From Hyaloraphidium curvatum (Eukaryota; Monoblepharomycota; Hyaloraphidiomycetes; Hyaloraphidiales; Hyaloraphidiaceae), in the NCBI GenBank assembly GCA_025558095.1, contig JAIVFI010000003.1, forward strand, positions 372,001 to 436,000: DNA of 64,000 bases, read 5' to 3'. Shown here in pieces: positions 44,190 through 54,852 of the stretch (position 1 is the stretch's first letter; the number at the start of each line of letters is the position of its first letter). Position numbers and translations under genes: made by a program. The notes below the pieces were generated by a model that saw only the letters and a list, made by a program, of their open reading frames with translations, was not told the DNA's origin and searched no databases.

Positions 44190-45793
44190 ATGTCGCTATG
44201 GGGAGGCCGGTTCACCGGCAAGGTCGGCCCACCCACGCATCGCCGCGATTCCTTCCCTGATGGTCGTGGCCGCGCTTGACAGACCGACCCGCTCATGGAA
44301 AAGTTCAACGCCTCCATGGGGTTCGACAAGCGCATGTACGCGGCCGACATCCGCGGCTCGCAGGCGCAGGCCAAGGCCATCGGGAACAGCGGGATTGTCA
44401 CGCCGGAGGAGTCCAAGCTGCTCGTGGACGGCCTCGCCAAGGTGCTGGAAGAATGGGAGGCCGGGACCTTTGCCATTCATCCCTCGGACGAGGACATTCA
44501 CACCGCCAACGAGCGGCGATTGGGCGAGATCATCGGCAAGGATGTCGCGGGGAAGCTGCACACGGGTCGTTCGCGGAACGACCAGGTGGCGACGGACATG
44601 CGGATATGGCTCCGCGACGAGGCGACAAAACTGCTGGGATACCTGAAGGAGCTCATAACCGTCGCCGTGAACCGCGCGGAGCAGGAGATTGACATCATCA
44701 TGCCCGGCTACACGCATCTCCAGGTAGAGTCCGGGTCGCTGGGGCCCGGCCGCTTGCCGCTGAACCGTACCGCAGCGCGCGCAACCGATTCGCTGGGCGC
44801 ACTGGCTCTTGAGCTACGCCTGGGGCTGGCAGGCCGATGCCAACCGTTTGGCACAGGTTATCGACCGCCTGAACGTGCTTCCTCTCGGTTCCGGAGCGCT
44901 AGCTGGCAACCCCTTCGGCGTCGACCGCGAGTTCATTGCCAAGGAGCTGGGCTTCAAGGGAGTGATCAACAACTCCCTCTACGGAGTCAGCGACCGCGAT
45001 TTCGTCGCCGAGTTCCTCTTCTGGGCGAGCCTGACGATGGTGCACATCAGTCGATTCGCAGAGGACCTTATCATCTACTCCTCGGGCGAGTTCGGGTTCG
45101 TGACCCTCGCAGATGCCTACAGGTGCGGAGCTGGCCGAGTGATTGCCCACCTGGCCTTGTCTGACCGCTTGTTGTGCAGCACTGGAAGCAGCTTGATGCC
45201 GCAGAAGAAGAACCCCGACTCGCTCGAACTTCTCCGCGGCAAATCCGGCCGCGTCTTTGGCGACATGACCGGCTTCATCATGACGCTGAAAGGACTGCCC
45301 AGTACCTACAACAAGGACCTGCAGGAGGACAAGGAACCCATGTTTGACGCCGCCGACACCCTCGAAGGCTGCCTGCAGATCACGACCGGCGTCCTGTCCA
45401 CGCTCAAGGTCAGCTGCGTGCCGATCAATGCTGGCGTGTGGATCTTGCTCACCCTTGGTCGCAACGCAGGTCAACCCGGCCAGAATGTCGGCATCGCTCT
45501 CCATGGACATGCTCGCCACGGACCTGGCCGAGTACCTCGTCCGGAAAGGTGTCCCGTTCCGCGAGACGCACCACATTGCCGGCCACGCCGTGCGGATGGC
45601 GGAGGAGCGGGGTACGAGCATGGACAAACTGACCCTGGAGGACTTCAAGGGCCTGCATCCTGCGTTTGGGGAAGACGTGGCCAAGGTTTGGAGCTTTGAG
45701 AGTAGCGTAGAAAGCCGGAATGCGATCGGGGGCACGAGCAAGGCGACGGTGCAAGAACAGATCAAGCTGATGAAGGCGTGGCTCGCTAGCTAG
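44190..45793 (+). CDS. ARG4: Argininosuccinate lyase (5 exons)
   Basis: Exons 44190-44222, 44283-44723, 44776-45122, 45180-45408 and 45470-45793 join in phase to 457 aa, normal for the family. It splits argininosuccinate into arginine and fumarate. The N terminus [11 protein letters not shown] joins [11 protein letters not shown]. Active-site blocks are [28 protein letters not shown] (spliced), and the signature loop [21 protein letters not shown] with the catalytic Ser, whose first codon is split by an intron. Helix blocks [15 protein letters not shown] and FGEDVAKVW follow. The 57-nt intron 45123-45179 has no stop, but its translation would interrupt the loop, so it must be removed for activity. 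Confidence 0.95.
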
Positions 45794-46038
45794 AGCTTTT
45801 TATAGAAGATTGCCACATTCCGGGATGCGACGCGCGAAAACTCGAGTCATTGAAGGAGCCGTCTTCACATGTGTCGGGCGTTTCGAGACCCCCGGCGAGG
45901 GTAGCCCGAAAGTCTTCCGACGGCACGCTCGTTTCCTAAAGAAGGGAGACCAGAGCCTCGCTGCGGGCTCTCGGGATGGGACGTTGAGCAATAAGCGCCA
46001 CTGGTCGACGGTCCCCCAGAAACTTTGAGCCTCCCGAA

Positions 46039-49000
46039 ATGCCGCTGTTCCGCGACGACGTCGTCGCCGACAGCCTGAATTCGGAGCGCATCGGGCTGGT
46101 TGTCAAGGGGTGGGATGAGGACAGCGACCTGGACTCGGACGACGGAGGGAGGGGCCCGGGAGGCAGGGAGGTGAGACTCGCTCCGGAGCGCTCCGCCCGG
46201 CGACTCCGGGTTCCTTGGGGCAAAGACTAACGTCCATCGCCCCCTGCGCATCTCATTCAACGTCCAGGCGGAGCCTCGGCAGTTCCGGGTGTGCTTTTTC
46301 GACGACCCGGAGTCGGTCCCCTACCATGTGATTCCCGAGTCGAGGCTCCTGCTGCTCGACCGCTCGTTCCTAGTGGGCGACATCGCCAAGTACCCCGTCA
46401 AGGTGCCCGGGACACCCTCGCCGGAGCCGGCGAACGACTTTTCCGACGGCGACTCGGTCACGGAGGTAACCTCCGAGGTCATCCGCGTGGAAGGCTTCGC
46501 GGGCAACTCGATCCAGGAGCAGAGCGGGACCATACTGCGCGTGCACATGAGGGTGACCCTGGAGCACGTCATGACCGGCCGGAAGGTGGAGGACGTGGAT
46601 GCGCGGGACCTGCAGTACGTGCACGACGTCGAGGAAGGCGACGCCGTGGTCCTGGACAACTGGTTCGGCGTCGTCAAGGACGTTTTCGACGAGGTCACGG
46701 TTGCCTTCGAGGACGGATCCATTTGCGTGATCAACGAACCGCCGGACCTGACGCCGGTGGAGCGCTACCACGAGAACTCGGTCTTTGCCAGCACGCGGGT
46801 CTATCCCGGGCTGACTGTCCGCGCCGATCCCGATACGTGGACCAACTCGGGGCACTGGATCCAGGGCTCGTACCGCAAGAACGTGCACAAGGTCGGCGTC
46901 GTGGTGAACGTCAAGACCTACAGCGCGACCGTCAACTGGACGGTCCGCAACACGCTCCTCGAGCACGAGGGCGAGGACGAGCCGGAGCCGCCGCCGACCA
47001 GTCTGTCGGACTTTTCCAGCGTCAAGGTCCTCAGAAGCTCCCAGGAGCATGGGAGCTTCCAGATCGGGGACAAGGTGCAGTTCAGGAACCGGCAGCGGGC
47101 CTTGGACCTCTTCGGGTACAGCGCCGACGACGACACGCTCGTCAACCAGTGCCTGGTTGTCCGGAAGACCAGCACGGCCGTCGACGTGCTGTGGCAGGAC
47201 TCGTCGCTGTCCATGGGCGTGCCGACGTGCAAGCTCATCCCCTGCAACAACATCGACGACCAGGAGGTCTGGCCGATGGACTACGTCGTGTACACCCCGC
47301 GCGCGCAGGCCGCGGAACCGAGCAACCTGTCCAAGACTGCCATGGTCATCTCTGCTTCGGCCGCGGATCGGACGTGCGTGATCGCGTGGCTCAAGGACGA
47401 CATGCGGACCCTCGGCGACAAGGAGGACATGTCGGTGTATGAGGTGCGGCCGCACTCGGAGTGGCAGTTCCGCCTCGGCCACACAGTCCTTGTCACGGGC
47501 GACAATTTCTCGGGGGAGAACCTGCCGGAGCTGGACGTGGAGACGGAATGGGTCGGGGAAGTGACGGATATTGCGTTTGCCGGACGGGTCACCGTCCACT
47601 TCCCGCTCAGCGGAAGGCAAATGGACTTTCTTCCGGGCCAGCTTCTGCTGCTGGAGAACGGAAACCAGGCCGATGTGACCTCGGAGGAGGACACTTCGCG
47701 GGCGCGGCGTGGAACGGGCCTCGGCCTCAATTTAGAGGACTCGGACGATGTCACCTTCTACGGCTTGGAGAACCGATCGCGGGGCCGTCGACGCGACCGA
47801 CGCGGACTCCTGGACACGAGCAGCCACGACAGTGCGGAGTCGCCCACGACGTGGGAACCGGACGATTCGTTCGATCGGCCATCGCGCGGGACCTGGGAGG
47901 ACACGGACATCATCGAGTTTGAAAGCGCGTCGCCGTACGGGAACTACCGCGAAGGAGACTACCTCAGGGTGCAGGTCGTTGGCAAGGACGAGGAGGAGGA
48001 AGAAGAGGAGGACGAGGTCGCCGGCGCTGCAAACCCGCCCGCACCTGCTCAGTCAGCCGAAGGCCAACCAGAAAGCGAGGCGAAGCAGTCGCCAACGATA
48101 CCTCCGGGTGCTCTTTCGGGAGGATCGGGGTCGCCGCGGCGGCTCTCGCGGACCGGTGCTGCTGTCAACTCGTCGCCGCCGCGGGACGATGCAGGCTCGA
48201 CCTCGGAGCTGGGCGACAACGATTCCGAGTTCTTTGTGCGCTTGCGCCACCTTCGCCGACATGAACGAATCGATCCGTCCTCGGATGCCTCCTCCGAGGG
48301 CAGCCGGCACTGGGACGTTGAGTCGGAAACCTCCTCGCTGAGCGAATCCTCGGGCGTGCTCGCCATCGGACGGTTCTTCAACCGCTTTGCGATCGTCGAC
48401 ACCCCGCCGCCAGCGAACCACCGCTTCCTCTCGAAGGCGGGCCCCTCCCAGCAATCCAAGGCCTTCGCCAAGAGGATCAAGCGAGAATGCGACATGATGG
48501 CCATGGGCCTGCCCGACGGCATCCTCGTCCGCTCCTTCGAGTCGCGGCTGGACCTGCTCAGGGCGCTCATCGTCGGGCCGCCGCACACGCCGTACGAGGC
48601 CGCGCTGTTCCTCTTTGACCTGTACCTCCCCCCCGAGTATCCGGCCGACCCGCCGCAGGTGCACTTCCACAGTTGGACGGGCGGCATGGGCCGGCTGAAC
48701 CCCAATTTGTACGAGGAAGGGCGCGTGTGCATCTCCCTGCTCGGCACGTGGCACGGCAAGGAGGACACCGAGACGTGGTCGTCGCCGTCTTCCTCGATCC
48801 TGCAGGTCCTGCTCTCGATCCAGGGCCTTGTCCTCGGGGTCGAGCAGCCCTACTTCAACGAGGCCGGTTACGAGCGCCTGGTCGGGAACCAGGAGGACAT
48901 CCGGAACGCCGCCATCTACTCGGAGCGGGCGTTCCTCCTTTCCGTGCGCAGCATCCTGCACGTGCTCGAGGAAAGCCCGGAACCTTTCGAGAAGGAGGTG

Positions 49001-49404
49001 CACGGGTTCTTCGGCGAGCCCATGTGCAACCTGGAGCGCATAATCGGGCGGTGCGAGGCCATCGTCAGGCGGACGGAGGAGGACGGCGCGGGGACGGTGG
49101 TCGTTTCGCACGACACAGATAGCCTCAAGGACAAGGACAGCGATGCCGGGTGGAGCGCGGTGGAAGATCGGCGCGTGGAAGGCGGGATCATTCGCTCTGT
49201 GTCCAAGGGCTGTCTGAAACTGCTCAAGGTGGGTGGTGGATGAATCGCAAATAGTGCAGTAGGCTGACGGTTTCTTGCGACCGCCTACAGGCACAGATCG
49301 AGCAACTCAAGTCCTACGCCAGCCTGCTCCCTTCTCCCATCGTCGACACCTCGGCACAAACACAAACTGCCGACGACGCAACATCTGGATCTGGCGCCGG
49401 GTGA
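46039..49404 (+). CDS. UBE2O: UBE2O-type E2/E3 hybrid ubiquitin-conjugating enzyme (3 exons)
   Basis: Exons 46039-46170, 46268-49228 and 49291-49404, all phase 0, give 1068 aa. UBE2O is a large E2 that chooses substrates itself, such as orphan ribosomal proteins. The N-terminal two thirds hold SH3-like conserved repeats (for example AVVLDNWFGVVKDVFDEVTV and WVGEVTDIAFAGRVTVHF), each with the Trp-Gly/Val pattern of the family. Acidic and Ser-rich spacers follow. The UBC domain starts near FAKRIKRECDMM and holds GPPHTPYEAALFLFDLYLP and the catalytic Cys at about 865 in EGRVCISLLGTWHG, the class-specific LGTW form. The C-terminal helix and tail are separated by a 62-nt intron. Start and end exons are short but phase-consistent. 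Confidence 0.92.
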
Positions 49405-49447
49405 ATGCCGGCGGCATCGATCGCGATGTAGCGGCCCCTGAACATGT

Positions 49448-50395
49448 TCAGTCGGAATCGCTCCCGCTGCCGTCGTCCACCGGTGCGCTCTGTTCCCCAT
49501 TGGCCTGCCCCTCGGATGCCTTCTTTCGCTTGCGGCGTATTCGCGGCTTCCGCGGCCGTTTGCGCTTTCCGCCCGTTCCGTTTGCCGGTGTGCCATCCGC
49601 GTCCGCTTTTTGTGCGGCCTCTTCCACGTCCCCGCCCGCTTCAGCGTCAAAGTATTCGGTCTCCGAGGTCGGTAGATGCGGCGAGGCTTCCCTGACCTCG
49701 GCCGGCCCTTCCGATGGTTCCCGGCTCCACTCCCGCTTCGCACCGGCGGCCGGCTCCGCCTTTAGCTTCTTTGGCTTCTTGATCGAGAGCGGGTTGGGCT
49801 CCTTGCGCTTCTTCTTCTTCTTCGCGGGCTCCTCGGCCTTTGCCTCGATGTCCAGGCCCTCCGCTTTGAGCACCTTCTTCTCGAAATCGACCGGCATCGT
49901 CTTTGCCTGCTCGAGCTCGGCCACCGTGTGCTCCGTGGCCGGGCTGGGGCTCTCGAGCACCACGACATTCTTGCTGATGAGCACCAGCGGGGTCCCCGGC
50001 ACCTCCCTCAGCCGCTTTCGCAGCGCCAGGTCCTGCGTGGCCACGCAGTATCGGTGCTTGTTGTCCTCCCCCACTATCCCGAGGATGCAGGTCGCCGCGT
50101 CGACGGGCTTCCCGGTGTGCGGGCACCGCCGCTTCTCGAGCCTCTTGACGGCCAGCGCCGTCCCGCCAAAGTCCGGCCCCAGCGCCCTGATCTCGGCCAG
50201 CACGCACTGCGTCGTCATCGGCCGCACAGTGCCCGCGAGCACCTTTGGCAGCTGCGTGCGCGGGTCGAGGCGGCCGGCCAGCGCGGCGTGCACGAAGTTG
50301 CCGTCGAGGAGCACCTGGTACGGCTCGCGGAAGCCGAAGGCGTGGTGGTACACGGCCATGCGGCGGCGCGCGGACTTGGCGCGCTTGACGCGCAT
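49448..50395 (-). CDS. UTP23: UTP23-like PIN-domain rRNA-processing factor
   Basis: Single exon, 315 aa. UTP23 joins the small-subunit processome and helps release snR30. The N-terminal helix (MRVKRAKSARRRMAVYHH) and PIN core are typical: PYQVLLDGNFVHAAL, MTTQCVLAEIRALG, HRYCVATQDLALRKRL and PLVLISKNVVVLESPS. A zinc-binding knuckle (RRCPHTGKPVDAATC) matches UTP23 and separates it from FCF1. The C-terminal third is a Lys/Glu/Ser disordered region with several nuclear-signal-like clusters (KKKKKRKEP, KRKRPRKPRIRRKRKK). UTP23 proteins usually have a degraded PIN active site; the conserved Asp in LLDGNF is present here. It converges with UBE2O, 43 bp apart. Confidence 0.92.
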   Translation of the reverse strand: MRVKRAKSARRRMAVYHHAFGFREPYQVLLDGNFVHAALAGRLDPRTQLPKVLAGTVRPMTTQCVLAEIRALGPDFGGTALAVKRLEKRRCPHTGKPVDAATCILGIVGEDNKHRYCVATQDLALRKRLREVPGTPLVLISKNVVVLESPSPATEHTVAELEQAKTMPVDFEKKVLKAEGLDIEAKAEEPAKKKKKRKEPNPLSIKKPKKLKAEPAAGAKREWSREPSEGPAEVREASPHLPTSETEYFDAEAGGDVEEAAQKADADGTPANGTGGKRKRPRKPRIRRKRKKASEGQANGEQSAPVDDGSGSDSD

Positions 50396-50524
50396 CGTTC
50401 CGGGGGGGACCAGATGGTCTGTTTGCGGTTGTTGATCCTGGCGTCGCGCGATTCCTCGATCTGCCTTCACTCCCGACTCGACCAGCTTCCTTCCCCCTAG
50501 TCCAACGTTGGATCCAGGCCAGGA

Positions 50525-50806
50525 ATGAGCCAGGCCACCAAGTTCGCCGACCTGGCGCAGAAGGGCATCGCGCTGTTCCTCTTTGGCGGCGCCGTGTGGA
50601 TGGGCACCGAGGCGACCATCCTGGGCTACCGCATGTCGCAGGCAGCAAAGGAGCGGATCCGCGTCGAGGTGCGTGTTCCTTTTTGTAGTTTGGTTGAGGC
50701 GAAGGCGCTGAAAAGGACCTCCGAGCAGCAAGAGCGGCTGGCCAAGGAGGCCAAGGAGAACCCCGATGCGGCGGCGGCGCCCGCGCCGACGACCAACGCG
50801 GCATGA
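50525..50806 (+). CDS. Small single-TM protein, COX14-like
   Basis: 93 aa, read without introns. One hydrophobic helix (GIALFLFGGAVWMGTEATIL) follows a short polar N terminus (MSQATKFADLAQK). The distal half is a charged helix (KRTSEQQERLAKEAKE) and an Ala/Pro tail. Size, helix position and the GG(A)V-G-YRM pattern resemble COX14-type cytochrome c oxidase assembly factors of the mitochondrial inner membrane, but the resemblance is loose. GT-AG splicing inside the frame was considered; no alternative keeps the downstream charged helix in frame. It starts 129 bp from the UTP23 start, head to head. Confidence 0.5.
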   Translation: MSQATKFADLAQKGIALFLFGGAVWMGTEATILGYRMSQAAKERIRVEVRVPFCSLVEAKALKRTSEQQERLAKEAKENPDAAAAPAPTTNAA

Positions 50807-50991
50807 GGCGGTTGTGCACCCGAATGGACTTTCTCGACCCTGGTGGTTAAAGGGACGGTGCTCGGACATGGATAGTTGCGGTTGCGGGGGTGTGCAGGCC
50901 GTGATTGGTGGAGGGCGAAGCTGGGGACGCGGGCGCGCGATTCAAGCCTGGCCGCATGTCTATGTCGGGACAGACTACATCAATTTCCCGC

Positions 50992-51950
50992 TCAGTGGTG
51001 TCCGCTGTGCGTGCGGGCCTGCGTGGACGGGGTGAGCGGCGTACGGAAGGAAAGCAAGTCCAGACACCCACGCCCTCGACCTTGTAGCCAATGATGTTCC
51101 GCCGGCCGATCATCTCGCCAACCGTGAAGAACCCGAGCACCTCGAGACCCCTGGCGGCCATGCTGCGAAGCTGGCCGACGGACACGTTGCGCCAGGTGCC
51201 GGTCGAGAAGGAGCGGAAGAAGCCGACGAGGCCCTCGCGCGCCTCGGCGAGCTGGCCGGGCAGGGCGAGGGGCGACATCTGCTGCTGCGCCGCCGAGGTG
51301 CGGATGACCTCGAGGACGACGCGCAGGTTGTAGAGGACGGGCTCGACGATGCCTGCGGGGGGCGGTGGAGGTTTAGCTGGGCTGTTGCACGGCACCCCAC
51401 GGCACCCCGGGAGGGGCACGGCATCGCAGGAGAGGGCGAGATCCGGCAATGCAGAGAGCATGCATGCCCTGCCTCGATGGTCCTCGGCAGCCGCAGGAGG
51501 CCGCAATGTCGGCCAGAGGCCGGATGCCAGAACGGGATGGCGCAGGGCGCCCCCACGCCTCCCGCCCGGCCTCCGGCCGCCACGACGCCGCCCTCCGATG
51601 CGAAAACCATATCTGCCGCCGGATTCCGCGCATGCCGGGGCCGGATGGCGCCTCCCGTGTGGGCTGCGCGGGCCACTGCAGAACGCCGCCACGCAGCCCC
51701 CCGCGGCCATCCGCGCCCCATCCGGCCGCCCGACGTGCCGCGGACCGCGCCACTCCACCACGGCATCCCCGCGCGCCTCCCGGCGTCTCTCAGAGGGACA
51801 CTCACGGCGGTTGAGCGTGCCGACGATGCCCGAGGCGAGCGCCGCGGGGTCGCGCGAGGCCTGCTTCGAGGGCGCCGACGAGCGGAACGCCGCGCGCTGC
51901 GCTACGGCGCGCGCGCCGAGAACGGCCGCGCTGCGGGCGACGCGGAACAT
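50992..51950 (-). CDS. ATP20: Mitochondrial F1Fo-ATP synthase subunit g (3 exons, one long intron)
   Basis: Exons 51950-51806, 51352-51072 and 51018-50992 join in phase to 150 aa. Subunit g sits in the Fo membrane part and supports dimer formation and cristae shape. The Arg/Ala-rich start (MFRVARSAAVLGARAVAQRA) is a mitochondrial presequence. Family blocks are EPVLYNLRVVLEVIRTSA and LEVLGFFTVGEMIGRRNI with GYKVEG; the GxxxG-like FFTVGEMIGRR helix is diagnostic. The first intron (51353-51805) is 453 nt, far above the usual size here. The last 9-codon exon is tentative: without that splice the frame would run on for about 75 unlikely residues. Confidence 0.88.
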
Positions 51951-52334
51951 GGCGGTGAACGAAAGCGGCGTCGACCGTGCGGAAAGGGGTTTGGCGCGCG
52001 AGGAGAGGGGCGGGGGCGCCGGGCGCTCGCCGGGCCGAAGTCTGAACCGGACAGCGCCTTTCCCACGGAAAGGGTACCTCCGAGCACCCGTGTCCTCCCT
52101 AGCTCCTCTCGGAAGAACATCTTCCACATTTCCAGAGGGCCAATTTCACCACCAAACCGCTCGAAACGGGCCGAAGCCTTAGTCACCGCCGCCGATTCCA
52201 CCGGCCACTTCCCGACCTCTTCGGCACGTTCTTAAAAGCTCAGCGGCAGAAACAATCACTCTTGAGCCCTGTCTCGAAGCTCATCAGCTGAGACAATCTC
52301 CCTTTCCCGTTCTAAACACTCATAAATCAAGACA
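51951..52334. other. 384-bp divergent intergenic region
   Basis: Shared upstream region of ATP20 (minus) and the SERHL-type hydrolase (plus). The last 100 bp before 52335 are AT-richer and pyrimidine-rich (ctccctttcccgttc). No gene is supported. Confidence 0.4.
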
Positions 52335-53583
52335 ATGGAGATTTACGGCAAACCGTAGGTCAGGCTCGATGGGCTGCTCATCTTGACCTTACCGGCTCCT
52401 TGCAAAGGTACCCCCGTCCATCGGAGATCACTTTCCGTGTGGCACACGGCCTGCGGATGGCAGGAAAAGTGTGGGGTCAGCCAATCACGAGAACCGGCCT
52501 GCAGAACGTCACCGAGTGCGGCGATATCAGAATTGTGGCGCTCCACGGATTCCTGGACAATGCCGCGACGTGGGACCTCCTCATGCCCTTCTTCCTGCGG
52601 TACATGGCGGCCGCCGTGCCGTCCATGTCGGTCACCGTGGTGGCGCTCGACTGGGCCGGGCACGGCCTGTCGGACCACCGGAACCCGCAGTCGGACTACT
52701 CGACGTGGCGCTACGTCGAGGATCTCCGCTACGTGTTCGAGGAGCTCAACTGGAAGCGGGCGATCGGGCTCGCACACAGCATGGGCTCGGGAGCCCTGTG
52801 CCAGTTTGCCGGCACCTTTCCGGACCTGATCAGTCACTTGATCCTCGTCGACAGTGGGTCTCTTCCGCGGCTCATGTCATGATTGCCTGTTTGATTGCTG
52901 ACCGCGCCCCTTTTACAACAGACTTTGGCCCTTGGTCCCGCCCCGGCAAGTACGCGCCGATGGAGCTCATCTACCACCTCCGAAAGTCGCGCGCCCTCGT
53001 GACCAAGGCCAAGCCGACCTACACCACCGTCGAGGCCGCCACCGTGGCCCGGATGAAGGGCCAGAACCCGCTCTCGGAAAAGGCCGCCAAGCCGCTGGTC
53101 GCCCGCGGCCTGATGGAGGTCGAGCTGGGCACGGACACGTTCGAGGACGAGGAGGAGGAGATGGAGGACTCGGACTCGCAGCCGGACCGGTCGCGCTCCG
53201 CCGCGCCGGAGAAGAAGCTGTACACGTGGCGCACGGACCAGCGCCTGACCATCGGCGCCGCGCAGCACTTCTCCGAGGACGCGGCCGAGGCGTACATGGG
53301 CCGCATCAAAAGCCCCGTGCTGGCGCTGCTCGCCAAGACGGGGCACTGGACCAAGAACGCGCGGCCGATGCTGGACGCGCGGATTGAGCTGCTCAAGAAT
53401 GCGACGGGGGATCTGGTGGTGGAGCTGGTCGATTCGACGCACCATCTGCACCTGGAGGAGCCCGAGCTCACGGCCAAGCTCATCGTCGAGTTCCTCAAGC
53501 CGCGGTTGGCGATCCTCGACAAGCCGGCGCCCAAGCGCAAGCAGAAGGGGATCGTGGAACAGGGCGTCGAGGCCAAGCTCTGA
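52335..53583 (+). CDS. Alpha/beta hydrolase of the SERHL type (3 exons)
   Basis: Exons 52335-52354, 52408-52853 and 52922-53583 join in phase to 375 aa. The start exon is only 20 nt (MEIYGKP) and is supported by phase. Core fold blocks are VALHGFLDNAATWDLLMP (oxyanion strand), VVALDWAGHGLSDHR, IGLAHSMGSGALCQFAGTFP with the nucleophile Ser, LILVDN-FGPW (spliced) and a late His in STHHLHLEEPE. The pattern is that of SERHL/SERHL2 serine hydrolase-like proteins, whose substrates are unknown. An acidic insert (FEDEEEEMEDSDS) interrupts the cap, and the C terminus is Lys-rich (KPAPKRKQKG). No SKL-type peroxisomal signal, although the last residues are AKL, a possible PTS1 variant. Confidence 0.88.
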
Positions 53584-53730
53584 GGATCAGGAAGCATGGG
53601 GCGAGATGGAGCGGATAGAACTTTAGATCACACTTTGGAAGCGCAGGAATTTGTATTGCCGAACTCAATGAAATGCCATTTGGAAGATTGCACAAGCTCA
53701 AAAGTCGAACGCCAAGCTGAACGATAATGA

Positions 53731-54708
53731 TTAGATGGCTCTTCGCCGGTGACCGATGTTCCCACAGTACCCACATCCGGAGGAGGGGATTGCCGCGTTT
53801 CTTGCCCTTCCCACCCTTCCGCTTGCCGTACCGCGCCTCGGCTTCCTCCTCCAGCTCCGCCGCACGCTTTGCAGGGTCCCACCTGAGCAGGACACGCCGA
53901 TCAGACCGCGAGATCGCGGAGGAAGCAGGCGACCCACCCTCGCTGCACAGCTGGCCCCGACTGTGCGCGCTGCACCCCGCGATCACCCCTGACAAACACC
54001 CCGTGGTACTCGTCCTTCTTCCCCTTCCGGCCGTCGTCCGAGCTGCCGCTGCTCGTCCCTTCGCTGGTCCCCGATGAGGTGCCGGAAGAGGTTCCCGACG
54101 AGGTGCCCGAGGACGTGGAGGCGTCGGACCGCCGGCGCCGGTGCTTGCCCGTTTCGGCGCGGGGCTCCTCGCGGGCCTCGTCACGCCGGGGAGGGGGCAC
54201 GTAGCCTCCCTCGGTGACGCGCTCGATTTCCCGTTCGAGGTACTGCTGTTGGGCTGCATGTAGACACATCAACGGCTTGGTCCGGGGGAGTTGGATAAAA
54301 GCCACCTTTCAGGTCCCCGATGCGAGCGTCGAGGCTCTGGATGTAGTTCCGCGCGTTCTTTTCGAGGTCTTCGGTCTCGCGGTAGCGCGAAATCGCCTCG
54401 TCCGCGCGGCGGAACGGGTCGTCGGCGGAGGGAACTGGTGCCCGCTCACCCTCGCCTCCGAACCGCGGGGTCACGCCAGGCGCTGCTTGACGGTGAGGTT
54501 CGCTGGTCACGGGCTCGTCGGGCTGAGAGAAAAAGCGCTCGCCCGTGCCCGGCTCCGGGACTTGGCCGCGTTCGACGGCCTCTGCGAGGGCCGGGTGCCT
54601 CTCGGTTTCGTGGTACACCGCTCTCGTGTCGTGCTCGGGGTTGGGAGCGCGGGCCGCGTCGTGATGGATCGCGTGCCGCCGCTCCAAGCTATCCAAGACG
54701 TTCCCCAT
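53731..54708 (-). CDS. Unrecognised protein with SSGT repeats (3' end uncertain)
   Basis: The first exon starts at 54708 (MGNVLDSLERRHAIHHD) and joins the second by the intron gtggct...catgcag, phase 1. The second exon encodes a coiled helix (QQQYLEREIERVTEGGYV), basic residues and an SSGT repeat (five units plus one variant). Further splicing is ambiguous. A strong GTGGGT donor leads to a frame ending in CGYCGNIGHRRRAI at 53731. Another frame of the same exon gives AKRAAELEEEAEARYGKRKG but then runs antisense into the hydrolase 3' end. The start has an MGN sequence, but the myristoylation consensus is not convincing. No function can be given. Confidence 0.45.
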
Positions 54709-54852
54709 GGTTGTTCGCGTTTGGGAAGGTGTGTTGGTGGACAGCTGGCGGTGAGTCAGCGGAGGCTTCCACTCCGCCGCATCACATCACCGCAAAGTTG
54801 ATGCTCGGCGAAACCAAGCAGGCCGTCCTTCCATTCGAGGGGCAGGATCTTT

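Noticed and set aside
50668-50715. Intron in the COX14-like gene (gtgcgt donor)
   Set aside because: Every available acceptor either breaks the downstream helical frame or gives an intron under 40 nt.
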